Counted from the stretch's first letter, positions 12,781 to 25,605 are shown. The stretch is 64,000 bases of DNA from Gari tellinella (GCA_922989275.2 OV277861.1:20676479-20740478); one strand, 5' to 3'. Translations and numbers: made by a program. The notes: a model not told the origin generated them from the sequence alone.

Positions 12781-12918
12781 AATGTACAGATGGACAGTAT
12801 GGAAATAATTGCAACGAAATGTGTGGGCGTTGTAAAGACAACGCACCTTGCGATATTTACACTGGTCAGTGCCCTGGAGAATGCGAGCCCGGATGGCAGG
12901 GATCTAAATGTCAAACAG
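12781..12918 (+). CDS. RPTP exon: EGF-like module 5 (type A)
   Basis: Acceptor ttgtag, donor gtttgc (a weak donor), phase 1-1, 46 codons. Eight cysteines, NCNEMCGRCKDNAPCDI core and GQCPGECEPGWQG ending. It is very close to module 7 at both protein and DNA level, which suggests a fairly recent exon duplication. Confidence 0.88.
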
Positions 12919-14119
12919 GTTTGCATCATTTGGTTATATTGAAAAAAGAGTCAGAGATACGTTGTAACCGTTTTATTTCTTCTGAATTATTGTTATTTGT
13001 GTTTAGGTATAGCTTGACATAAAAAGGAATATATCAAACGACATAGTGTGTATTGTGTGTATGCTTCACCATACATTCAATGCTTGTAAACCCTGACAAC
13101 CTTGACAATGATGTTATATGTCCAACTTACAGTTTCTCCTAGTGCATTTGTTATTTCTGTAGCCGTGAAAAAATCTGAACTGAATAAAGTTACACTTTTA
13201 TTTGCATGTTGCTCGACACGTTTTGAACAGGCTATTTACCGGTATATAACATATGTCCCTATTTACGGCATTCCTTTCATAACTGACCATCAGTGTTTCT
13301 TATCATACCCGCACAGTATTATGCTGCTTGAGAGGGGATATTATATGAAGATTAGATTGCAGTTTGCGTGACTTTCAACTTGTACACCCGAGAATCAGAA
13401 TGTCACCCGAGGCGAAGCCGAGGATGACACTCTTGTTTTCGAGGGTTGACAATTTGAATTTCACACAAACTGCCAACTTATTTTATTTTATTACACCGAG
13501 CTTATCAACCCTGGTTGTGGGATCGTTTCGTTCGTGTTGTTTTTAAATATGTTGTGAATACAATAACAATATAGAGCCGACATGCAAGAAAAGCGGGAAA
13601 CGACGTCGAGTTTTACGACATCACAATTTTTATATCATTACAAAAAAAGAAGAATTAGGAAAATTATATCATATAGAGTGACAAAAATAATAACATATAG
13701 AGTGACAGCACTTTTGGATAGAGGTACAAGACTATTGAAACTAACATTGTAACTCAAAGCGAGGTGTAATAAATATATAGAAGGCCATTTGTCGCTCGGT
13801 CAGTTGGTCGCACGGTCGGTCGGTCTGTCCGTCCATGGCACACAATTATTATGACATGTTATTTCAACAGACATATATCTTAGCATATTAATTTATAAAC
13901 AAGTTCAGATGAGCGTGACGCCCTTTTCATGCGAGCTGTCCAAAGAAGGGCAGAGGTTTTGCCCTTGATTAGATATTTTAATGAAAAGCCTGTGACTGAA
14001 CTACCTTTACATTTCTTTACTGGTTGATATCACACTTTGCAGATGTATTTATAAAGAAGTGCATATGTTTGAGACAAATGTTTAGGTAATAGCTCAGCAC
14101 ATTATTACATTTTTTGGGG
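12919..14119. other. Intron with hairpin and GGTC run
   Basis: A short palindrome CCCGAGGCGAAGCCGAGG is near 13398, and a GGTCGGTCGGTCTGTCCGTCC run at about 13800-13835 is complementary in type to the GACGGAC run at 6645. No exon found. Confidence 0.45.
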
Positions 14120-17100
14120 TGAATCATGCACTTAGTGATACAAGCATCAAACTTGGCACTCTTGCACTTCTATATGTAGTATTTCATAAAAGCCCGTTAG
14201 CCACTTGAAAAAATCAAAATGGCGGCCATTTTTTCAAAATGGCCGCCATTACAGGTACGAAAATACAGTTTTGTTGCTAATATTTGACATATATGGCCGT
14301 TCTTTACAGTTTTGGTGTCTAAGTATATGTTTTAAATTATAAGGAAACTAATTAAGTCAATTTCAAAGTGTTTGAAACTTACTTTATCATGTAATGACCA
14401 ATTTGTGACAAAAAAACATAGTTTTTTCGAAGATGGCCACTATATTTGATTCAAATTTACGATTCTCTTTCTTACATTTGACGTACATTGCCATGGTTTT
14501 ACACTTTTTGAGTCAAAATATATTTTTACAGCAGAGGGGCTAATTTTGTCAGGATCAGACTGCTGTGTTTGCACAATAACACATTTTTGACAAACGGCAG
14601 TCTATTTTAAAAACATTACTTAACTGCGTAATGACAAATTTGTTGAGTTTGTTTGCATATATTTGCCAACATAGTCTCTATTGTAGAATATCTTTTCATA
14701 CATCTGGTTTATATGAAGATTTGTCATATTTTTTGGTGTCAAATAATGTTTTTAAACAGGATTAGAAAATTATTCATGGGAGCCTCCAGTCGGTTAGAAA
14801 CTCATACCATTGTCTAATGACCTATTTTAGCCACACGTATATTTTCTACTCTGTAGCTGACCAAAGCTTGTTGTCTGTTGTTATGTGACTGCTTATGCTG
14901 AATGTAAGTGCTGTTTTCTCACATTTACAATTTCATTTATATGAACAATGATTGCCCAAACTATACTACTTTAGCTGACACTGCAATTACTTTACCACTG
15001 TAAAGTCTTGAATATGTTTCTTTTTTCTCAATTTAAATATAATTGCATTTAGAAAACAAACATAATTCCTTAATTATCTAACATAACAATTAATCCCTGT
15101 ACCAACAACAAACATCATGCTAATTCTGAAGATCATTGAACCACTTTGTAACTTTTTACCAGAAAAAGTACATGTATATGTAAGACACATCTACATGTAT
15201 CTGCATTCCGGCACCTGTTATAAATGTGACCAAAATTTAATACAATCCAGCATATCCCAATAGTCTTTATTATATTTAAATCAAACAATGTGCTTACAGA
15301 GTTGATGCCCATTATGACTCATGTCCATGTAATAGTGACTAGATAATTCATCGATATCATTTATCTTACTACTGCATGAGCGTGTAAGTAATCATGAGAA
15401 CAAGGGAGCATCTGATAAATTGATTAATATCGTTCAAACTTCAGACGAGTAATCGGACGACAAACCAGTGTTTCTTATATGTTTTGAAGAAAATCAAAAT
15501 TTGGAAGTAAACGATTTGGTGGTGGAATTTGAAAAAAAAGAATGAATGTACCTAACACCTAAATTACTGATTATTTCTTGCAGGAATTACTGATGGGGCT
15601 TGGTGGCTCATGCATTATAGTATCATGACACTGGTTAAACTGATTTTCACAACAGAGAAAGGGGCCATTTTACACCAATAAATATGGATTAAGCGTCTTT
15701 TGCCTGAAACAGAAATACATTTGCTTATATGTTTTAGATATTTGTCTGTATAGTAGGTAAAAGTCAACAAAATTGATCCTTTAATGTTTCATCTGTGACA
15801 GCTTGATTTTTTGCACAAACAACATCTTCATTAAATTTGTTATATGTACACCAGATGTTCACTGTTAATAAAGAAAGGCTGCGCCATGAAAAAAGTTGAA
15901 GGCAGTGTGGACTCCTTTCAATAAAATCAGATTTAAGCAATGTTAAGAAATATACTTTACACGAAAAGTCTTGTCTCTTCTCCAAAGTAATACATGTAAC
16001 CATTTGAGAGTATGACCCTTAAAACTCCCTTTAAACTCCGCATGAATCTTTTTAAAGAATTTCCATTCCTGTGGTTGGTGTAAAAGTTGTAACAGTTCTG
16101 TTCTGTATATATAGGGACGGATGTATAGTCTACCTACTCTGACAACAGACTTTTAAAAGCAATGTGATGTGATACATAATCAAAGATAGTATACGTTTTC
16201 TTGTGGTACAATTGCATAAAGACAGAACGTTTCAGCTGTTTGCTAAAGCTATTTGATGTGGACACACAATACTGCTAATATCATATTTGAGATTGATCCC
16301 TGTGTAATCTTCAACATCATTTTAAGAAATTATACAATGTTAACATGAAGAATTGTGTGCACAAATGTTCATGCATGAAATGCAAGCCATAACCGGCGAC
16401 CACAACACTCCCATGTTAAAAGCTAATGACAAAACAATTCATGTGGATGTGAATTTCAAATGCTAATTCAAACTATCTTGTTCTACAGAAAGTGTTGGTT
16501 GCAATGATTCAACGGTCAAACATGAGCTAGTTTCACGCCAAATTTCCATATAAGAAAGAGAAAAGGCTGCATAGAATACATAAACTGAACGATATGATGC
16601 ATGTGCAAAGTCCAGTCTATAATCATAAATCATAATGTACAAGCAATACAATCTTGAAATCATTGCATCAATTATGCCAAGTCATGGGATAAGATTATTG
16701 TGTTTGATTGGACATGTTAGCTTGATGGTATAGATCTTAAGGTGCAGTTCCTAAAGGTCAAGACCCTCTGTTTGAACATGCCAAATGTTCTGCGTACCAA
16801 ATACATGTAGCTTGTGTCATGATGGAAATATCTCATAGAGTTGGAATGAATGAAACACTGCTGATACATTGGACAACACTGTTACCTAGTGATATGATTG
16901 CAAATACCCGATTAAACCTAGATGTTAAAGTAAACTGTTTGCAGTGACAGATGTAAGTTAGCACATGTATTTACGATGTGGCCGTCCTTGTTAAGACTAA
17001 TATACCGATATTTGGAAATGTGAAAATGATCACCTACATAAGTATAAGCGATTATACACCAACTCCAGCATGTACACTAAGAAATTACTGCTAAAATAGT

Positions 17101-17847
17101 CATAAACCACATATATGCCATTAAAATAAGTCATTACCCAAAAGAACAAGATTCTTAATAAAGTAACTGATCACATAATTAGCTTTCTGTGCTCTTATCA
17201 TAATGCTTTGACACCAAAAGGTATGACAAGTTGCCAGAAGTATATAAAAAAAGATCAGAAAGGATATTAATCACTATTGTAAAAAGTAACGATCATCTCT
17301 GAGCAAAAAACACTTATTTTGTCTAGATTGGTAATTGTGTAATACAATTAGTTTCAATTCAGAAAGAAGTTGTCTGAATTAGCTTCCTCATACTTTATGA
17401 CATTGACACAAAAAACATAAATGTTGATCAATTTTAAGAAATGATTTTGCTTATACCAATATAAAATGGTGGCAATTTGAAAACAAACAATGTAGCTTTG
17501 CCATTTTGCATTAAAGTAAACTTCTGTTCAGCTTGAGGTTGACTGAATTGGCTTCATTATGCTTAAAATCAATATTTTGATGAAATTTGGTCAAACATGT
17601 CAAATGTTAGAAAAGAATTGGTCAACGATCATAGTCGATTATAAAAGCTCTTCAGAGCTTATGTTACTTGTATATGTATTGCCGACTAAAAAATAAACCT
17701 TATCATAATTATGTTATCTTAACGAGAACCAAAAATGGCAGCCATCTTGAAAAAGTGGAGGCCACTTTGAAATTTTAAATGACTAACGGCTTTTGTTTAA
17801 AGTAGGGTCATACCAGTATACATACCAAAGTTGATGCTTGTATCACC
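14120..17847. mobile_element. Imperfect inverted-repeat element with GGCGGCC subterminal palindromes
   Basis: 14128-14250 (GATACAAGCATCAA, AAAAGCCCGTTAGCC, ATGGCGGCCATTTTTTC) is matched in reverse complement at 17735-17847 (CAGCCATCTTGAAAAAGTGG, CTAACGGCTTTTG, TTGATGCTTGTATC). The interior is AT-rich with no intact ORF. A related right end at 21500-21566 resumes at 22116-22175 after a Penelope-like insertion. The class is unknown. Confidence 0.5.
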
Positions 17848-18113
17848 AAATAAATACGAAAGAAGACTCAAGCAGGAAACGCAACACAAACAATACACCC
17901 ATCTCCAAAGCAGAACACACACACAGCCATACCATAACAAACACACACACACACACACACACGCAATCCCACACACCAAACAGAAAACAATACGCAAGGC
18001 AAACATAAAGCAAAGTGAACATAGGAGCCCGCCCTGGTACGGTCAGCAGCAATCAATAATTAATTATAAATTAACCATTAACAACCACTGGGGGGGTTAA
18101 ACTTGGGTTTAAC
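17848..18113 (-). mobile_element. Penelope-like inverted terminal copy (5' side)
   Basis: Reverse complement of the element's 3' terminus: AAATAAATACGAAAG, (CA)n, GCAAAGTGAACATAGGAGCC, then the TGGTACGGTCAGCAGC and GGGTTAAACTTGGG portion. It directly abuts the start of the + strand body at 18114, the inverted pseudo-LTR arrangement known for Penelope-like elements. Confidence 0.72.
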
Positions 18114-19871
18114 CTTAATTGATTTCGATACTTGCCGTAATCATACTTTGGAAGCTTTGAATAATTATAGTACCAACTGGTGCCGAAGAGAACATGCTGA
18201 AAATGACGCTCTTTCAAAATGGAAAGAAATAATTTTTGATATTATCGATATCCGGATTTCGTTCTATTTATCCAATAACCATCTTTTACCACCTAAACCT
18301 AAATTTAACATTCGTCACTTAAAGAAGGGCATACAAGACTTTCATTCCAAGTATGTACTCGTTCCTGCCGACAAAGCATCCAATAATTTGATAATTGTAT
18401 GACGATTACATTATGTTGATACTTTAAACCAGGAACTTGTGAATACCAATTCCTATATATCTACCAATTTAACGGAGCGTAATGTAGTATCTGATCATCT
18501 TGATACATGTAAACAATTAAAAGCTGATGTCAACATTACATGTCACAAACTTCCTACAATGTACTGGATACCAAAACTCCACAAAACACTTTATAAGTCT
18601 CGTTTTATTGCTAATTCAAGTGCATGTACTACTACTAAGCTTTCCAAACTTTAAACATTGTCTTTAATTAAAATCAAAGAACATGTTCAAAGGTATTGTG
18701 ATAAGACTTACGAAAATTCTGGACTTAATCTGTTTTGGTCTATCAAAAACTCTAATGATATTTTGGCGAAGCTTGAATATAGAAAATACCAAGCTTGCAA
18801 TATAAGTACGTATGACTTTTCAACACTATATACTACCTAACCTCATAATCTAATAAAAGCTAAACTTATACAACTTATTGAAAAGACTTTTGCCAGAGAA
18901 AGGAAGCTATTTCTGGCGTGTAATACTGATCGTGCATTTTTTACAAATGACACCGTTAAGCATTACACTATGTGGACTTGCACCGATGTCTGTGAATCAC
19001 TATCATTTCTTCTGGATAATATTTATGTACGTTTTGGGAGTACCATATACCGCCAAGTGATTGGTATTCCTATGGGTACAAACTGTGCGCCCCTTGTCGC
19101 AGACCTATTTTTGTACTGTTATGAGAGGGACTTTATGCTTAGTCTAAAACCTGATACACAGGCAGATATGATCGAAGCCTTTAACAATACATCGCGCTAT
19201 CTAGATGATATTTGTAATATAGATAACCCATTTTTTGATACGTTGTTTCCTTTTATTTACCCAAAAGAACTACGCCTTAATAAAACAAACGAGTCAAATT
19301 TGTCGGCACCATTTTTAGATTTGGATCTTTTTATAAATAACGGAATTGTTTCTTCTAAGATTTACGATAAACGAGATGATTTTGATTTTAGTATTTAAAT
19401 TATCCTCATCTAGATGGCGATGTTCCCCGTTCCACATCTTACGGGGTTTATATTTCACAACTTATTCGCTTTGCTAGGGCCTGTACCTCTGTTGAGGACT
19501 TCCACATTCGTAATAAAACTATTACTGAAAAGCTTCTTAAACAGGGGTACAGATTTCATAAACTTCGTAAAACATTTTCTAAATTCTTTTATAGAAATCT
19601 TCCTCTCATTAACAAATATAAATGTAACTTAAAGTCTTTTCTGCGGCAAGGTATTTCACATCCGGAGTTTTATGGTGATGTGATTTACAGACTTCGTAAG
19701 ATTCTTGGACATATACATTTTCAAAACCTATTTGTTAAACGTATTAGATTTTTCCTCAAAAAACATTATGATCCAACTATATTGCTGCGCACTTCACGTT
19801 TGGTTATCGATCAATCTACAATTGATAACTATGCTTTCCTCGTTGGTTGTGCGACGACAGACAGGGCTTAG
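18114..19871 (+). pseudogene. Penelope-like reverse transcriptase, decayed, 5' truncated
   Basis: Retroelement protein of about 585 codons. In order: VPADKASNN, then an in-frame TGA (18400-18402), MYWIPKLHK (18559-18585), ANSSACTTTKLSKL, TAA (18652), LFWSIKNS, STYDFSTLYTT, TAA (18838), GIPMGTNCAPLVADLFL (RT motif, near 19060), RYLDDI (the YxDD catalytic motif, 19195-19212), FLDLDLF, then a frameshift near 19390 and a second segment to HPEFYGDVIYRLRK and CATTDRA with TAG at 19869. The KLHK and MGTNCAP pattern is Penelope-like; no GIY-YIG nuclease is present in the retained part. I suspect the Naiad-type clade, from memory. Nonfunctional. Confidence 0.8.
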
Positions 19872-20524
19872 CACTACATGATGATGTATCTTTAAAGCCG
19901 TCCTTAACCGGGAGAGTTATGTCGGAGTTTCGTGCTTTGTTTTTTCTCTCCCTCTCTGTCGTACCCTAGACCCTTCCATGTCTTACAGTTACTCGTAACT
20001 ACAGACTAGTCGCTTGAGTACAATTTGACCGTTGCCATAGTGGGTTATTTTTAACACGGGCTTGAATGTTTAATTCTTTCCCATGTTACTAATGATCTTG
20101 TCATAGAATTTTTGCTAAATGTTTTACATGTATTTACTTACTGTGCTGGCGGTTTTTTTGATTGTGAGGTTGTGGAACAGGGTTTATATTTTATGTACAC
20201 TGTTTGTCTTTATAGGTGAATATAGGAGATAAGTGTGAGGTTGGGCGCCCCTAAACCCAGGTTTAACCCCCCAGTGGTTGTTAATAATTAATTAATTTAT
20301 AGTTGGTTATTGATTGCTACTGACCGTACCAAGGCGGGCTCCTATATTCACTTTGCTTTATGTTTGTCTTGCGTGTTGTTTTCTATTTAGTGTGTAGATG
20401 AAGGAATGGTATTGCGTGTGTGTGTGTGTGTGTGTGTTGTGGTATGACTGTGTGTGTGTGTTCTGCTTGAGAGGTGGGTGTATTGTTTGTGTTACGTTTC
20501 CTGCTTGAGTCTTTTGTATTTATT
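19872..20524 (+). mobile_element. Penelope-like 3' region and terminus
   Basis: Noncoding 3' part of the element above, ending at TTTTGTATTTATTAG. It includes a conserved hairpin just after the stop (about 19877-19930), an inverted pair GTGAATATAGGAG / CTCCTATATTCAC about 115 bp apart (20217 and 20339), and a (TG)n run at 20416. Confidence 0.75.
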
Positions 20525-21148
20525 AGGGGCGCCCAACCTCACACTTATCTCCTATATTCACCTATAAAGACGAACAGTGTATATAAAATATAAACCCTGT
20601 TCCACAACCTTACAATCAAAAAGACCGCCAGCACAGTAAGTAAATACATGTAAAACATCTAACAAAATTCTGTGACAGGATTATTAGTAACACGGGAAAG
20701 AATTAAACATTCAAGCCCGTGTTAAAAATAACCCACTATGGCAACGGTCAAATTGTACTCAAGCGAATAGTCTGTATTCACGAGTAACTGTAAGACATGG
20801 GAGGGTTTAGGGTACGACAGAGAGGGAGAGAAAAACCTAAGCACGAAAATCCGACATAACTCTCCCGGTTAAGGACGGATTTAGAGATACATCATCATGT
20901 AGTGCTAAGCCCTGTCTGTCGTCGCACAACCAACGAGGAAAGCATAGTTATCAATTGTTGATTGATCGATAACCAAACGTGAAGTGCGCAGCAATATAGT
21001 TGGATCATAATCTTTTTTGAGGAAACATCTAATACGTTTAACAAATAGGTTTTGAAAATGCATATGTCCAAGAATCTTACGAAGTCTGTAAATCACATCA
21101 CCATAAAACTCCGGATGTGAAATACCTTGCCGCAGAAAAGACTTTAAG
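20525..21148 (-). mobile_element. Penelope-like copy in reverse, tail to tail
   Basis: It begins AGGGGCGCCCAACCTCACAC, lacking the last ~250 bp of the terminus, and runs back through the 3' region into the C-terminal coding end on the minus strand (HPEFYGDVIYRLRKILGHMH to CATTDRA). It abuts the + copy with no spacer. Confidence 0.75.
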
Positions 21149-21565
21149 CCACACCCACACCTGCCGTGATTTTGTTTTAGCACTGATGTGTACAGATTTA
21201 TGTAGTTGTTATGTGCAAAATAGCATCTTCACACAAAAGCAATTGAAAACAATATCATTAAATAACATGACAGAAGGTAAAGTGAGTGTATTATCTATAA
21301 AACCCCTGTGAATTTGGTTTTTACCTTGACACACACTTCGTTTTTGTACAGTTTTGCTTCTAATACGATTAAATAAACTTCTTACAAGTCTCGGGATCAC
21401 ATAAATAGCTTCTATATGCTTGAAAACATATAATTAGACACCAAAAGTTTGAAAATCGGTCAAATATATCTGATGTTAGAGATAAAACTGTATATTAGAA
21501 CCGGATATGGCGGCCATCTTGAAACATGGCCGCCATTTTGAATTTTGACATGGCTAACGGGCTAT
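21149..21565. repeat. GGCGGCC-type element, left part
   Basis: AT-rich sequence ending in ATGGCGGCCATCTTGAAAC and ATGGCCGCCATTTTG, then ACATGGCTAACGGGCTAT. It matches the subterminal part of the 14120-17847 element and is interrupted here by a Penelope-like insertion. Confidence 0.5.
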
Positions 21566-22115
21566 ACCCTTCCATGTCTTACAGTTACTCGTAACTACAG
21601 ACTAGACGCTTGAGTACAATTTGACCGTTGCCATAGTGGGTTATTTTTAACACGGGCTTGAATGTTTAATTCTTTCCGATGTTACTAATGATCTTGTCAT
21701 TGAATTTTTGCTAAATGTTTTACATGTATTTACTTACTGTGCTGGCGGTCTTTTTTGATTGTGTGGTTGTGGAACAGGGTTTAAATTTTATGTATACTGT
21801 TTGTCTTTATAGGTGAATATAGGAGATAAGTGTGAGGTTGGGCGCCCCTAAACCCAGGTTTAACCCCCCAGTGGTTGTTAATAATTAATTAATTTATAGT
21901 TAATTATTGATTGCTACTGACCGTACCAAGGCGGGCTCCTATATTCACTTTGCTTTATGTTTGTCTTGCGTGTTGTTTTCTATTTAGTGTGTAGATGAAG
22001 GAATGGTATTGCGTGTGTGTGTGTGTGTTGTGGTATGACTGTGTGTGTGTGTTCTGCTTGAGAGGTGGGTGTATTGTTTGTGTTACGTTTCCTGCTTGAG
22101 TCTTTCGTATTTATT
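21566..22115 (+). mobile_element. Penelope-like 3' fragment nested in the GGCGGCC element
   Basis: It starts within the 3' noncoding region (CCCTTCCATGTCTTACAG) and ends at TTTCGTATTTATT. Sequence on both sides (CTAACGGGCTA and TTGTTGAAAGTAGGGGCATA) is continuous with the intact version at 17788-17830, so the insertion split that element. Confidence 0.72.
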
Positions 22116-22645
22116 TTTTGTTGAAAGTAGGGGCATACCAGTATACATACCAAATTTGATGTTTGTATCACCAAGTCAAGTGCATGATTTTTGTAATAAT
22201 GTGCCCAGCTATAAGCTGTCCCAAGACGTACATGGTAGTTGCCCTTGGTTTGACATTTTTGACTGGATAAAGCATGTGGCGTGAACTTCTACATTTCTTT
22301 ACAGACTGACACCAAACGTTGCATATGCATTAATTACGAATAAATTGTAGATTTTCATGACACAATTTCCTTTTCAGAAATCCCAGAATTACACAATTAT
22401 GGACCCTGCATGAGCTTAAAAATAGTGTAAAGCAAACTAAATTGTAATAACAATTCAGATAAACTTTTGTGCGAGAAGTTCACAGTGGGGGTATTCATCA
22501 CCTTCACTGATAGTTCTAGTTTAAATGATAAATATATGTACCCGTAATGCAAATTGCAGGATAGATAAATCGATTTGCCAGTTAAATAATTTTGTAATAA
22601 TCTACCGTTACTCAAATGATAGTATGTTTATTATTTTCTATATAG
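22116..22645. other. Intron: end of the split element, then nothing recognised
   Basis: 22116-22175 resumes the interrupted GGCGGCC-type terminus. The rest, up to EGF module 6, is AT-rich with no recognised feature. Confidence 0.45.
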
Positions 22646-22780
22646 AGTGCAATGGCATGTCTTATGGACAAAACTGTGCTCAGTCGTGTGGGAATTGTTT
22701 GAACTCCGCACCGTGCAATAATGTTAACGGCGGCTGTGATAGTTGTGACCGTGGGTACGAAGGACCGTTATGTCAGCAAC
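22646..22780 (+). CDS. RPTP exon: EGF-like module 6 (type B)
   Basis: Acceptor tatatag, donor gtaagt, phase 1-1, 45 codons. YGQNCAQSCGNCL core and GGCDSCDRGYEG ending, closely matching module 4. Confidence 0.88.
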
Positions 22781-23334
22781 GTAAGTATCGTTTAACTGTT
22801 GATTTAACAAAATGCGTTTGTTGCAGTATGACTTGTTTATGTACTCCAAACCGTTTTGAGAATCACAAGAATTTCCTACCCTAAAGACGTTATTGGGCTG
22901 AATTGTCATAGGCAAGTTTTTGTTTGTTTGCAGAGATAATCCCCTCTGTAAAGAATTTCCCTGAAATCATCTCTTCTCATCATCTCAGCACTCATTGACC
23001 TATTCAGTGTCAAAGTGCCGTTAAAAAAACTCACATATTTATGCTTTTGGAGAAGACACTTGCGCAAATCCTATCCGTGATTGACTTTTAACTGTCTCTG
23101 CTTTAAGTGTTTAATGTACACTTTTGGAAACAGTTTGACCCATGTCAGACAGCTCTTGAAAGAGCTGTATAATTTTGGTATGCACTGTTCTCTTAACGGA
23201 TCTGTTTGACACGCGTCTGTACTTTGAATATCATGTTTGATAGTCATATAGTAGTTTACACTATTGTTTTTATGTAACCATCTAAATCAAATATGTGTCT
23301 ACTATAATCAGATTATATCATGTAAATATTGATA

Positions 23335-23450
23335 ATTACTACTACTTCTAGTACTACTTTGTCTACTGCTACAAGAACTACTACAACTATAGCTAAAAAT
23401 GTTAGTATTGATGCTACAACAACAAAATTAACAACAACTACAACTACCTC
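23335..23450. repeat. Degenerate ACT/ACA trinucleotide tract
   Basis: Interrupted runs of ACTACT and ACAACA in the short intron between modules 6 and 7. Low complexity only. Confidence 0.7.
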
Positions 23451-23541
23451 TTATTCTTTTATTCGTACTGTTGCATAAGGAAATAATTTGCGTTTAAATC
23501 TCATATAAGTATATGTCTAATATTTCTATTATTTTCAATAG

Positions 23542-23679
23542 AATGTACTAGCTTGGAATACGGATATAATTGCAACGAAACATGCGGACGCTGTAAAGAT
23601 AGCACACCATGCGATATATCTAATGGCCATTGTCCTGGAGATTGTGAGCCTGGATTGAAATTGCCTCTTTGCAAATTCG
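23542..23679 (+). CDS. RPTP exon: EGF-like module 7 (type A)
   Basis: Acceptor caatag, donor gtatgt, phase 1-1, 46 codons. It has no internal Met, so a scan for ATG-initiated ORFs misses it. NCNETCGRCKDSTPCDI core closely matches module 5; the ending is GHCPGDCEPGLKLPLC, where the usual GWxG is replaced. Confidence 0.87.
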
Positions 23680-23844
23680 GTATGTAGCTTAGTGAGTATA
23701 AGTATTCGGATCTTTATTCTGATTTCAAATCATTCACGGTACTTCAAACCACGAAAGGAAATTATATGTAGTTGAAGTGCAAAATATGTGAAAATACAAT
23801 TACCGCAAACAGCATACACTTTCATTGGGTATCACAAAGTACTT

Positions 23845-24691
23845 TTAACCCCTTCAATTAAAAAAACAACAACTCGATAATGATAAACGTGAAGTCTGAT
23901 TAGGATCTTAACTGTTTTACACTAATATAAATAGCTAATAAATCGGACTACCTAAACTTCCAAACATTAGAAAGTAAAGCAGCCGCTATGCTTGCAATCA
24001 GGCGATATTGTGTATGTGAATATGTGCTTATGACATAAGTACGGCAGTAAAAGGACTATTGCTGAAGTCAGCCGTTCGAATATGCGATATGCAACAATAT
24101 TTTGAAAGCACGACTAAAAGTGCAATTGCGTTACTCTTAAGCAATTCATTACTGTTCTACTTGTCATAAACGAAACAATATTGCTTAAGGGATTTCAGCG
24201 ATTTGGCTCTTTGTTTATATTTACTTATTCAAAAAAATACTTTTGATGCGAAGCTTCAAAAAATGAAGCGACTGACAGACAATATGAATATGCAACGTAT
24301 CAGCAAACTATGCTCTACTAAATAGTTCGCTGATAAAAACATATTTTATAAAGAAGACATTGCTCTTTCTCGGTAAATGCATTTGGGCTAAAACAATAAT
24401 TTCAATTACAAATGGCTTGGAGCCAAACAATATGCCGAGTATCACAGCGTCTTATCAAGCTCAAGCATGATTGTCACTTAGTCAAAAGCAAATCTTCAGA
24501 ATGTTTGATACGTCAAATTGTTTTTTTTAAGTAAATTGTTTATTTTCGTTTGAACGTGCAAACGATTACAATGGTTGCTGACATTCATTTCGATATAGAT
24601 TTAGTCTGTTGGGCTAGAAGTTTAAATTTGAGATTTAAATATTGGCGATAATTGTTTAAAGCAGATGATGTCACAGTAGTGAAGGGGTTAA
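23845..24691. mobile_element. TTAA-flanked element, 847 bp
   Basis: Ends TTAACCCCTTCA and TGAAGGGGTTAA are perfect 12-bp inverted repeats that include TTAA, as expected for piggyBac/Kolobok-type insertion at TTAA. Noncoding. Confidence 0.65.
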
Positions 24692-25382
24692 GTGTCATTT
24701 ATATGCACCTCCTATTGTATCTAATTGTTCAATTAGATTTGATTCGATTTGTAATGATTTAACGTCGCTTTTAACAGTATTTCAGTCATATCGCGACGTC
24801 CAGCTAATTACAGGTGGGAGAAGACACCAGAAGCCCTTTATGCACTGATTCAGGCACAAATCGGCACTGGGTAGAACCATCGACCTTCAATTAGAAAAAA
24901 TAAATGAATAAATATCCCCAATGCAACATCTCTCCCTGAAATGAGTTATGCAATTGCTAGTGATACAGTATGTAACCAACATGTCTTCAAACACCCATAC
25001 ATACTCCTTCGTACATGTATATGTAACACACCCGTATAATGTGAGTTAAATACAGGAAGCCACGTATATTGAATAATGTTAACTATACTGCGAAATCATG
25101 TATTATTTGTAAGAGATTTTAGTTTTACTTTTTATATTGTTTTAGGCTGCCACCTATTTTAAACACAGTTGTCTAAAATACATATAAACTGTTATGGAAT
25201 GAGAAAACATTGAGGCTAAACTATTATGGAATGAGAAAGCATTGAGGTATATGCCTACACTGTTGCAGAAATGTTCATATCGTATGGGTACGGTTGGAAT
25301 GTGGGTGTAGGTAAGATGCTTCACATGAACTGTTTGAACGTTTCAATGATTTCATTTACGTGTACTTGTTGCTATTTTCCAG
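24692..25382. other. Intron with a short direct repeat
   Basis: A pair of short near-repeats (ATGGAATGAGAAA at 25195 and 25229, each followed by CATTGAGG) precedes module 8. Nothing else seen. Confidence 0.4.
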
Positions 25383-25520
25383 AGTGTGATGACCAGTCCT
25401 ACGGAATAAACTGTAATAGCCGCTGTAGTGTAAACTGTTTCAATAACGCACCCTGTGATAAGCTGACGGGAAATTGTACCAGCTGTAGTGCGGGCTTCAA
25501 GGGCGATTTCTGTAACTCAA
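25383..25520 (+). CDS. RPTP exon: EGF-like module 8 (type B)
   Basis: Acceptor tttccag, donor gtatgg, phase 1-1, 46 codons. Eight cysteines, YGINCNSRCSVNC start and GNCTSCSAGFKG ending. It is the most diverged type B module. Confidence 0.86.
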
Positions 25521-25605
25521 GTATGGCATAATCAACATTTACTATAACGTGTATCTATTTTATAAATTTCTCATACTTTGTTTCTCTTTTTGCTTTTGAT
25601 ACATC

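Noticed and set aside
19414..19632. Open frame in the Penelope-like region read in the wrong frame
   Set aside because: The reverse transcriptase C-terminal part continues in the next frame (DGDVPRSTSYGVYISQLIRF), so this is a shadow after the frameshift.
23335..23450. Trinucleotide tract considered as coding Thr-rich linker
   Set aside because: It is interrupted, has stops in the frames checked and lies inside a short intron between two EGF exons with matching phase.
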